From the NCBI GenBank assembly GCA_003344405.1, contig NOWV01000039.1, forward strand, positions 248,001 to 312,000: DNA of 64,000 bases, read 5' to 3'. The notes under the pieces are model-generated. The model did not search any database. It saw nothing but the letters and a program-made list of their open reading frames with translations, and was not told the origin of the DNA. Origin of the DNA: Trichoplax sp. H2. Lineage: Eukaryota; Placozoa; Uniplacotomia; Trichoplacea. A program made the position numbers and the translations under genes. Positions 13,560 to 24,824 of this stretch are shown one piece after another. Position 1 is the stretch's first letter. Every line of letters starts with the position of its first letter.

Positions 13560-15127
13560 AAAATGTACAGAATTGCTAAATCCACCTAATGTATATTTAT
13601 AATATACTGACATACTGTACATTATTGTGTGTTATAACATGGACCTCGGCAGGTTTATGATTGCACTGTGAAGAAAAAGAGGAAACATTTCCATTCACTT
13701 TAGCTGCACAACCTTATGAATTGAGCGAGAGGCGAGCTTAGCCAAGATATACCCTTGTATGCTGTACAATTAATTAATTATTTAAAAGGTTTCCATCCTT
13801 TTAAGTTAACAGTAAAATACAGTCGCTATGATAACATGTTCTCAGAGTCTACAGTATGGTATCTACACTTACGAGCTAGTTGTACGGAATTGCAATATTC
13901 ATGAATTAATTATATAGTAAGATTGCTTACGATAACATCAATGGCGATGAATGAAACTGTAACGAAATACTACGTTGCCAATTGAGAAGAAAGCTATAAG
14001 TATAAACCAGCGGTAGGACTCAGTGTCAAAAATAATGCGAAACTCCTAATTTTGCAACATGGTGCAGAGTGACTTTCCGAAATGTTCATCAATCTTTCAA
14101 ATTGAAATATTCTCAGCTCGAGTTGATACCTACTGCACTGCAGCTACTCAACGCTAATTCCACTTCTGCATGAAAAGTTCCCTATGCTATACCATCTACT
14201 ATACCCCAAGCTACAAAGTAAACATTTAATGCTGTAATAATGGGCTTTGACTACCATGTTTATCCTTGTCTAATATCGAAACGTAGCATTACAACCGCAT
14301 GGCAAGCACAATGATATAAAGCTTTTTAAAACTTTTGAATCTACTCCTTTACTCCATCTACTATACTACGCGTTTTGAGCTTTCAATTTCAGTCGTACAA
14401 TACCAACGTAAAATAGATCATGTAGAAATACCTATCTTACCAGTTATACATGTAACACTATAACACTGAACATTCCATACCTCAGAAATCATTAAGTTAA
14501 TCAACTTATTTTTAGCCTATCGGTAACAATGATACGATATTCTTACATCTCAACAAACTGTAATACGTGCTGTATATTCAATGATAACTCAGCGAATTCA
14601 AACCCTAGAATATTCCATTTTATTTCCTTGCCATACGTGGGCATATCCTACTCGGTGATATACACGTAAATACTGTACAATCTCCTTAAAATGCAATCGA
14701 TCAATGTAACACAAGGAAATATATATTCAAATAATAATATAATAATAAATTAAAAATTTAGGGCACGCTGAATCGACTACCAGAAAGTAGCGTTTATGTT
14801 TATCACTTCATTACACCCAAATTGCGTTCTTTAATATAGAAATTTCTGTACTTCTATTTTTCACGATATGAAATTACATTTGTCCAAGACATGAAACTCG
14901 AATCAAATTACGATTATTAACTTACTCTGTACGGCGTAGATTACTTAGACAAATGTCTTGGTACATCAGCAATTAATAATGCAACTTGGTAGTTGTAAAC
15001 TTATCATAATAGTGCTTATATCAGCCTGTAATAATTTTTGCTAAATTAATAAAAACTGCCACCTCAAAGCTATCAGCATCCTTTATTAATCACGTAATGC
15101 TACAGTATCCTCGTTCCTTTAGCGAAC
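13560..15127. other. Intergenic, no supported gene
   Basis: AT-rich, stop-dense in all frames; no exon chain, RNA gene or repeat recognised. Confidence 0.5.
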
Positions 15128-15565
15128 TCATTTACTTGTTTGAAAGAAACCAATCATAAAATCTTGTTCCGATGTTTCACTTGCGTTGTATTGAAAGAAA
15201 TTACATGTATAGTCCCATAAAATTGCAAAATAGTTAATAATTGTCCAGAAAAAGCTACGAATTAGTGCAGTATAGAACCAACTGAGAACAGAGAGGAAAA
15301 TTTGACGAAAAAATGGAACTACAGCAATGACAACAGTTGAAATAACTGTAATAAATATCTTTTGCATTAATCGATTTCTTTGGGCTATGGCTTCCTTTAT
15401 TTTTACCAGGTGTTCAATTCTTTCAAACTTTTCCGTGCACTCTCGTAGCTGCTCCTTGATATCATCAAATTTTGTATTCAACCGGCACATATCATCAATA
15501 AATTTGTCACTTGAGGTCAGTTCTTCCAATATTTCGGTTTCTGCTTCGTTTAATTCGCCTTCCAT
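15128..15565 (-). CDS. Coiled-coil membrane protein, unknown family (paralogue B)
   Basis: Intronless 145-residue frame, the partner of the one at 4051-4461. Residues 1-65 are acidic then heptad-like (NTKFDDIKEQLRECTEKFER), predicting a coiled coil. From about residue 70 it is strongly hydrophobic (IFITVISTVVIAVVPFF, then FLSVLSWFYTALIRSFFW and IINYFAILWDY), enough for two or three membrane segments or re-entrant helices against one in the 4.05-kb copy. The conserved part is the N-terminal block ETEILEELTSSDKFIDDMC and FDDIKEQ; the membrane part has diverged, and the short tail carries NASETSEQD. The start is the first ATG and is followed by the conserved block. Family, location and partners are unknown. 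A third copy was not seen in the window. Confidence 0.72.
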   Translation of the reverse strand: MEGELNEAETEILEELTSSDKFIDDMCRLNTKFDDIKEQLRECTEKFERIEHLVKIKEAIAQRNRLMQKIFITVISTVVIAVVPFFRQIFLSVLSWFYTALIRSFFWTIINYFAILWDYTCNFFQYNASETSEQDFMIGFFQTSK

Positions 15566-18500
15566 GATAAATTTTTAAGCTTTCTTATCTCTACCTTTGG
15601 ATTATAAAAATTATGAAGAGACTTAGCTTATAAATTATAAAATGGCATAAAAATTCCCAATCTAAAAATCCTAGTTATTAATTAAGTAAGCTATTATTCA
15701 ATCATTCCTTAAAGGGTTAAGGCGAAAATATTATCCTATATATAGAAAATAATTAAACATTTTAATGATCGCCTACAAGATCAAAAGTTTGCGCTCATTT
15801 GTGCCATGACCGTACGAATATTTGAAACAGAGATTACATTGCTTATACCTACAGTAAGTAATCAATTATTTCCTATCAAGTTTATTCATATATACATATA
15901 GTAACTATTATAAAAATGTATTATAAGCGTAAATACGGTATATTTAAGTCTGCTCTGCACGATACGAAAACACACTAAAACATTAACACAGTGCGAAAGC
16001 CATGTACAAGTGCTAGTGATCAGCACGATATTACTCTCTACACTAGCACAATACTATGCCCAATATAAACGGAATAATGTGATATTTATCCATCCTGTGG
16101 AGATATACATGTCATAACTGTAAGTAAGTTTAGTTCAATATAGTAGTATGGTAAACTTCAGTCTAAACATTATCAAAAACTACTAGTAAATGTTAATAGT
16201 TTTCGAATTTCTAGGATCTTTAAATTTCTTCTAATGCGATTGATTAGTTATTGAATTAGTATCATTTAAGTACAACCAAATAGCGCTGAAATTGATGAGA
16301 TTTTAGTTAAAAAATTCACGTTACTGTCAAGTTATAAACAAATGCTATTTAATTAATTTCAGTGGATTACTGTAAACGGTTACTACGTATTTCATGTACA
16401 TGTTATGGCCTAATTCCCGAAGCATCGTCAATCCTAGAATTGACTCAACTCTACCATTTTTTTAATAAAAATAAACCTAAACAAGCTTTACCATATATAG
16501 TATAAATATAGAGTTTACTAAATCTACCTACTGATCTTTAGCAATATTACGTTAATATAGATATCAAAAAATTAGTAACCCTATTAACTTTGCAATATTG
16601 TATCATCCTAGAAATTGAATGTATTCAGCAGGAACAAAAGTCAACAAAATAAAATTATACTTCAGATACCGATGCTATACAATACTTACGAAAGAATGCA
16701 TTATTATATTTTTAATACTAAAATTCCTCAAAATTTGTAGCCAAGCTACATTTGAGAAGAACAATCCAGAAAGGGTTATACCATTCATGCTTGGAACTGA
16801 ACATTATGATATTTTCAAAATACTAGAGTGGAAGATAACATTATTGATTAAAGCTCTTATTAAAGATCTTTAGGATCCTATTTTTGCAGGCTCTATGGCT
16901 ATGTAAAATAGTATTGACCATGGCCCTTATATATGGTACTATTCTAATTTTTTGATTAAAGTTATTTAAGTTATTATTGTCATTCTTATAATCTCATGCC
17001 AAAAGATAAAACCTTAAAATATTACGGCATGCGGTTGTTGCGTAAGATACTAGTATAATATGCAGTGCTTGCTATGTAATGATCAATAAATGGCAATTCA
17101 ATTGATATATTGGCTACTATCCCCACAGGCAATATTATCTCGATTTAGTGTAAGAGGAAGTGTAAAATTCATAACTTGAGACGCCGTACGTCATTATACG
17201 TACCGTATATCGCCAAGAATAAGTGCAAAGTACCTTGTTTAGCGGTAAAGGTATAAAGTATACATAATAATGAGTTGAGGGTATACTTCTATTAATAAAA
17301 GCCTATATTACGAAGCATGATTGAATGGACACAGCATGAAATTTTTCTTTATCATAAGAGTGTTAGAAGTGAAATTCAGTTGACATCAGACAAATTATGC
17401 CACTACGATGACTTAATCTACGGAATCACAAGCAAATTTTCATTTAAGAAGAAATTTAAAATCATAATAATCTCATTATGTATAATTGCATCAAAGAAAC
17501 AACATGAAATTCACTGCTGTTAAGTCAAATAGTTGTTGGTAGTAAGTAATGCAGCAAAAGAAGACTTAAAGCTGTTATTAGCAATGATAATAAATTTATA
17601 TTTTCACATTGTTTGATAATAACGCGAAATTATCGCAACGATAGACAAATACGATTTGAAACAGCTTACCAACTTAGTTGTTTCAACACCTCACCAGATG
17701 AAGGCCGAGAAAAAGGTATTTGAAATGAAAACAGTTGAGGATGTCTTCGTTTCACTATTCTGACTGTTATAATAAAGCTAACTTTAACAGCTGAAAAGTT
17801 TAGTCCTATAAGTGTTACAGTTTTAGATGTAATATAGCATCGCTGGTCGGAAATCACAACAAAAATTTTGTGTCTCGCATTCAGTAAAATGCCAAATTTA
17901 TAGTAATTGTGTCTTAGACACGAACCATCGATACAATCATGATGCATTTAAAACTATGAAATAGAAAAGTAATTTAGAATATACGATAAAGATTGAATTG
18001 GTTGGCTCTTTAAGATAATAAACTATGATAACTTTAGTATAGGAGCTACAGCAGGTGCTAATAAGACTATAAATTATATGACAATCTAATCAACAGAATT
18101 TACTAGTCCTCATTAATTATAAAGGTTAAAACAATAAATATAGCCTTTTTACCGATGGAATAACAATAAACTTCTAAAAAACTATTATAAGCTAGTCTGT
18201 CGACTTTTAGTTAGTCCTATTGATTGATGACGTTAATCCATTACTGGTTAAAGACATTCTGCTAACAACGGTGTTTGAATAAATAATTCTTTATGACGTT
18301 ATTGTTCTAAAATATCAAAGAGTTTTCTGGAAATTAAGGATGTAGCTTAGAAAAGAAAACGATATTTCACAATGACGTTTGAAATACGTAAAAATGACTA
18401 TTTAGTGAAATATAGAGCGATGACGATTTTTTTGCGGATCTGTCGTAGAAAAATTCGACTTACTACTGATATTGTTTGATCTAATTGATTTTATTCACTT

Positions 18501-20300
18501 TTTCACTCGTTATTTTCTTTAATGATGGAATAGAGAGGTATCTTGCACTACATTTTTTCTTTCTTTTATCGGCAATTTTGACTTACATACTTAATTGAAA
18601 GAACACTTAAACTAGATTTCGCAATTTTTTTAAGACCGAAGATTCGTCATTGGACGAAAGATCACAATAATATATAAGTGAGGATATTCAAGAAAAACTA
18701 AGAGATGTTAAAGTTAAGTTTTATTAGCCGAGGAGAAATAGAATTCTAAACATAAGTCAAAAGCAGTCTACTCTTATCATATCAATGGGAATAATTTTAT
18801 GACAAAATTCCTTTAAAGTTTTGTTTTTAATTGTCTCATAACTGAAAATATCCGATAACTTCAGTATGATATAAAATGTAGGTTATAATTATTATGTTGA
18901 TTGCCTTTCGAAAGTTGATAAAACATGAAGCACCTCCCAGTCAACATATCTTTTCTTTAATATAAATTTCTATGGCTCTTATCATGCTCATGCTGTCTAT
19001 ATTACAAAGGCACACAGTTTTATTTAGAAGCTTAAGATACAAATATTTTCGGGAAAACCGAATATGATTTTTAGCCATAGCAGCTACTAGTACCTATTAA
19101 AATCTGTGATCGTTACTGGATTGAATGATATGAATTATTTACCGAAGAAGCTTAGATATGTTATATAACTATTTTTCCGTTAATAATAGCGAGAATAATG
19201 AAAGTTATGGTATATTGGGTTATAATATTGCAGTATATATGGTATTTACAGTGGGTTTTACCGAAATCATTTGCACTTTAGTCTATTCAGCCATTTTATG
19301 CCCGAAAAAAACAATCATCTTATGAACTTTTTATCATACTGTGCCTTCATCAATGCTATCATACGTACACTATAATACCTTCAAGTATAGTAAATTTACT
19401 GGCCCATAATGCTCTAGAACAAACTTTGTAATTTCACTAAGTATGCGAATTGTCTACATTACTTCTATGTAGTATTAAATATTTTGTTAGTACAGATCAT
19501 TTTGTCTTCACAGAACATAACACATACAGTAGTATAATGTTTACTGTTATTACTTAACGCTATCTTCTACTTCTACATTACTAATACACTATTATTATTA
19601 GGTTCTTATGCACCTATATGATTTAGGAATAAGAGGAATATAGTAAAGGTAATTTTGTGAATGATAATTACAATGATATCATTTTAATTAATTAAAACTA
19701 TCGCAGGTACAGTGAGTAGAAACGGAACTAGCTCATTTGGAACAAATAGCTTTACCGTATTATTAGGCCGACTATTAGGTATATATGTACGCATAATATA
19801 ATCGTATATAGGCGTATATTAATTATAATTATATAATCAAAGATATTGTAACATCAGATATTACATAGTCAGAGCTAGAACATATTGTACACAACATTTT
19901 AGGGGAAAAGTTTGTGGACTTATACTCGTTGAAGTGAAAAATATAAATGTGAAATATTGTAGGCTTTATAATTACGATTCACTCAACTTTAGGACGAACT
20001 GGCCTCGCATTGAAGTAAAAAAGAATTAACAATCGTCGGTAGATATCGAAATGTGGTATGAGCTATTAGAGAAAAGTCTATCACTCACTAAACGCGCTTT
20101 AAAACTAATACCGAATTGAAAGAGTGACTAATCAATATCATTCATTGATTGCCACCGTCGTATATTAAATTTGTCAATTTCGTTGGTAATTAATTTATTT
20201 ACCATCAATTTTTCTTAGTGTACTCTGAAATCTTCGCCTTTTAGTTAAGTTATAAGTCTAATATACTGACATACTGAGTTATATGGACTTTGTACACTGT
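15566..20300. other. Gene-poor AT-rich stretch
   Basis: Very AT-rich. Frames at 16619-16873, 17317-17523 and 17666-17947 (minus) are 68-93 codons with no motif, no flanking exons and random-like composition; I do not support them as genes. No RNA gene recognised. Confidence 0.45.
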
Positions 20301-20302
20301 AC

Positions 20303-21240
20303 AGTTAAGGACATATTGCATCATCTTATGCATTTTAAAGACCCGTAATCCACTCAGTTTTGGGAGTTTGACACTCCTGCTCTGAAATGGAATGTAAATG
20401 TCGCTTATTATTCGCATTACGACTGTATGATCAAGGATTAATCATCGCACACCTTTGAGAGCCGTAATTCACTCGGCCGTTGGGTTTAACTATTCTTCCT
20501 TTGAAATGAAAATGCCAATCTCGCCTATTATTCGTAATACTACTGTATATTGTAGTCAAGGATATATCATCTCATGTCTTTGAGAACCCTAATTCATCCA
20601 GTTTTAGTGATTCAATTATTTCTAGTTTGAAAATACAAATGCAAATATTACTTACTGTATTATTCGTATTACGACTGTACAGTACAATCAAGGACATATC
20701 ATCTTATGCCTTAGAAGAGGTGTAATTTACTCAGTTGTGAACCCCAACTATTCCTGTTTCGAAATAAAAATGCAAATATCACCTGCTATTTGCAGTACGA
20801 CTGCATACCGGTACTGTATTCAAGGATAGAACGTCTCTTGCCTTTGAGAGGCGTAATTCACCCAATTTTAGGGGTTCAACTATTCCCAATTTGTAATGAA
20901 AATGCGAATGCCACGCGTTATTCGGATTGCAACTGTATCGTCAACGATATATCATTTGGTGCCTTTGAGAGAGGCAATTTACTCAGTTTTGGGATTCAAT
21001 TATTCCTACTTTGAAATCAAAATGTAAATGTCGCTCGTAATAATTTAATTATTCATATGACGACTGTACTTGGACGTAGCCATAGGCAAAGATACGCGTA
21101 TGCCACCTCACGCCTTTGAGAGGTGTAATTCACCCACTTTGGACTTCAGCCGTGGCTATTTAAAACACCATTGTCCATGTCACCTATTGATCGTATGACG
21201 ATAATATTACGTTGAAGCGAAAAGCGATCGTCTCTTACCT
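20303..21240. repeat. Diverged ~125-bp tandem repeat, about 7.5 copies
   Basis: Units begin with a variant of CAAGGATATATCATCT, followed by GCCTTTGAGAGG, GTAATTCACTCAGTTTTGG, CAACTATTCC, TTTGAAATGAAAATGCAAAT and TATTCGTATTACGACTGTA. Starts are near 20307, 20432, 20557, 20689, 20821, 20942 and 21087, with a decayed part copy near 21218, so spacing varies from 121 to 145 bp. Copies differ at many positions, so the array is old. The short frame at 20790-21014 is simply an open stretch through two units. Confidence 0.9.
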
Positions 21241-21346
21241 AGAAAATTCACCCACTATTCCAAGAACGATACGCAGGATGGCCTTCAAGCACACAGATAA
21301 ATCTTTCACTGACAAAAAAAAAGTCATTTCACTGAAAGCTTTCTTT

Positions 21347-21513
21347 AATAAATTAGTCAACTTTTCTGATAGTTAATTCTGGAACTCTCAAATAAATACG
21401 TTTTAAAAATTTCCTTGTAGAATAAATTAGCCAACTTTTCTGATAGTTAATTCTGTATCTCTCTAATAAATACGTTTTAAAAATTTCCTTGTAGAATAAA
21501 TTAGCCAACTTTT
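21347..21513. repeat. 74-bp tandem repeat, 2.25 copies
   Basis: The unit starting AATAAATTAG(C/T)CAACTT occurs at 21347, 21421 and, partially, 21495. The first two copies differ at only a few positions, so this is a much younger duplication than the neighbouring 125-bp array. Confidence 0.92.
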
Positions 21514-22422
21514 TTGGGATAGCTTTATGTTCAATGTGCTTTGAAAATCTTTATCTTTTAGCAGGTAATGTCTTCAAAATGATAGCTACAGTTTTATAGT
21601 TCTCTAACCACTTTGGATATAAGTGTTAAACTATTTAGTTTCTATGAGATGTTCCAACATTGAGTATTTCCAGCGATCAACACAATAAATATATGATAAA
21701 GAGAATTGAGAGTCAAATCTTTAAATTAATTAAACTCTTTGGAGAAGATGTTTTAGAAAGTGTCATTGGTATTGTAAGTTATGCTTTTCATTGATTTTTT
21801 TTTGTAATAGAATTGAATAAACTTACTCAAGTCAAGTTATCTTTTGCAGCAACTTGTTGGATAGAGAAACTCCTGTAGGCGTATAACTTACCGTACGAAA
21901 AAGCTTTAGAAAAGTATGTCATTTAGCTAGTTTCTGAGCATTAGTCAAATTACGAAAGAATTACATATATTGCTGTTATTACTTTTTCAAAATGGCACCT
22001 ATTAGAAGATAGTAGAATAGCATTTAAATAGATAGAAAGTACGGATAAATTATAACAGCAAATATTCAATGAATGAAAATATTTGTATTAGATGAACCCC
22101 ATATACTTACTTGTAGCATGATGATGGATGTACTTGTAGATTGCATCCGTGAGCATTTAACTTAAGTTAAAATAGAGAAGGTTAAATCAGCTACTAAAGC
22201 GTCTATTTATGACCATAGGAAAGTTTTTAAGTACATCACTGTGTTACGATATATAAGGATTTATGGCGAAAATTTCGAACCTCATCAACTAGAGCGACCT
22301 TAGCGAATTGGAAAGACCATAGCAAAAATAAAAGAGGTATTACATTTAATTAACGTCCGATTTATCTTGTATAATTAAAGTTGTAAAGAAATTTCTTTTT
22401 AACTTTTGACCATAAGCAAAGA

Positions 22423-24500
22423 ATGCATCGATCATTGGAGCAGAACTCACCGGGTAATCATGGTCCAGATGGCCATTTATCGTTTAACTTACAGCAAACT
22501 GACCCACAGAATACTTTTGCAATAGCGTCGAAGATAAGTCTGGTAAGAATAAATTGATTTTAAAAATAATGACAAAGTTATTGGACTAGCCTGTCTTGAT
22601 ACCATTAACTTGTCTATCACAGGCATTAGCAATTCTGCGTATGAAACCTGCGGGCATTTCTGCGTCTGATTTTACGCTGCAAATCTGTCGCTATTACAAA
22701 ACTAAAGAAAACTGGAAAAACCAGGTCGGAAAATTTGCTTCATTGATATCTAAAGATTGATATATTGTACGGTACACCAGGGTCGTGCTTTAGATTTTGT
22801 CGAGATAATCGATAGAATTTGTCCTCTATTTTGATACAAAAAGGACTATTGTATCAGCGATATGACTCTAATGTAGTACGTGTACTGTACATCTGCCTAG
22901 ATCGAAAGTTTGCAAATACAAGCTATGTCTTATCAACAAGAAATATTGCAAACATGGAATCAGGAACACAGTCAGGAAACAGAAACAGATACTAGTGAGG
23001 AAGTATGTATGTATCAACGTTATCCATCAAACACTGCTGACCACAGCGATGTAACATATGATGAATCCAAGATACGAAACTATATCTCCTTTTTACAAAC
23101 TAGTACGGTAACATCATTGATATAAGTAGTAAAATAAATCTAAATTCAATATAATACAATCGTCGTATAGAAATAAATGCTAAAACTTGTTAACACATGT
23201 TATTCAAAAAACCTAGTCATTACGGCAAGTTCGATTGTTTGCACCCCTGGAATTGATTCCTATATAGTGTCCAAATACTCAGCTATTCTCTGTAACATAG
23301 GAAATGCCGTACAAGGTATCTATCTCTATAAAACAATCGTATGCAGCTTCAGGGCCGACATCATCTTATGTGCCCGTGTTTGCATTAATAATTAACCCCC
23401 CCCCCCCAAAAAAAAAGAATCAAGAAGTAGTTTCATGATTAATCGTGTTATTGCACTATACCCCTATTATGCTTGCACGCAGCTAGGTACCATACCAATA
23501 CGATAATGCTTTACTGTTAAGCATTAAGCTAACGACCGATATCTGAAAAATTCTTTGGGCTTTTAGGTATAACTGATATGATCAAAGAAAGCGAGTTTGT
23601 TTTGCCTGCAAATCTTGTCAAAAGAGCTATAGATAATATAATCAAAGGTTTTACTTTAATTTTATGAAATCTTTATAATAAATTTATATTCTGAGTAATT
23701 ATTTCTATAAAAAAAACTCACGAAATGCTTTATTTTGGATCGCTTCTTTGATCAGTGTTAAACGAAAGTAATGATGCGATTGTGGACAAGAACGATGTCT
23801 TGGCGAAGTTAACTTCACTCGCTAACACCTTTTTCCAACGTTTAAAGGATACAAGTAAAATGGGAATTAAATGCAATAATACAGAATCATACATCGAAAT
23901 TTTAGTAACTATGAACGAAATACCTGACGTTAGGATTGCTGTATTATCTCAGCTCTTAGAATATACCTTAGAATTTTCTCGTTATTTGCAAGAATCAGGT
24001 GAGACAAACTTTAAAATAGTGCTTGTTTCGAATAGCTTGATAACTAGATACTTTTGATATTACTTCGCGTATTCGATAATAAATTTGTCATATACTTTTG
24101 TACACTGATATTGAAGTTGGATTATACTTGCAATAAACGTTGTAGCATGTGCTTTTTGATTTATTTTTAGCAACAAACTTACATATAGTGGATATACATT
24201 ATTGTGACAAGGCCTCCTATGTTCTTAAGACGTTTGGCTTAATCTTGACAAAGTACGGGAATGGCCTATCACAAACATGTATGCGTGCTATTTTAACACC
24301 GATAGAACAAAGTTATAGTATTTTCTCTATATATTTTTGAAACCCTATCTTCCCTTTACTAACACTATAAATTTTCAGTAAAGCAACAACTATTCCAAGG
24401 TCTTGATGAATGCGGGATACTTATTGGCCGAGAATTTCCATTAGTATCTGGATATATTTGGACTTTCTTAGGGTTATTAGATGCTTCTTTGATGTCGTAA
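22423..24500 (+). CDS. MEI4: Meiosis-specific protein MEI4 homologue (probable)
   Basis: MEI4 acts with REC114 on meiotic chromosome axes to promote SPO11-dependent DNA breaks. Exons 22423-22542, 22623-22724, 22901-23102, 23567-23647, 23756-23998, 24171-24311 and 24379-24500 keep frame and give 336 residues against about 385 in mammals. The family hallmarks recalled are the N-terminal block (here SKISL then ALAILRMKPAGIS), a conserved Trp before a heptad stretch (ENWKNQIESLQIQAMSYQQE), a poorly conserved acidic linker (ETETDTSEE), a helical middle, and the C-terminal FPLVSGYIWTFLGLLDASL just before the stop. The middle helices align in order but weakly. The second exon's donor (CAG/GTCGGA) is non-optimal but is the only one giving the expected phase. 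The gene ends 324 bp from the convergent SAMM50 stop. An alternative is another helical protein of similar layout. Confidence 0.72.
23397..23417. repeat. Homopolymer C then A run inside MEI4 intron
   Basis: A run of C followed directly by a run of A within intron 3. It is probably unstable in length and error-prone in assembly. Confidence 0.8.
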
Positions 24501-24824
24501 CAGTTAATTCGAAATAACGTGAGATAAATGTGTTACAGATTTCACTTTGTTGTATCATGTTATTTAACTAAGAGTTGAAAATTCTTTGTGAGCACAGCAT
24601 CAGGAATTTTGACACTAGAGAATCTGCTTACTGTCTTATACCAGTAAAAATATTTAATGTGCCGAACGCAGCGAATGCAATACAAGTTTAATGTGGATAA
24701 AATACACTATAATTTTGTTATTAAAATTATTAAAATAATTTTCCAATGAATTAAAGCAAACGCAATGACAAAAATCTGTACAACATAGAAATAGGCGATG
24801 ACTTTCAGTAATATTTTAAAAATA

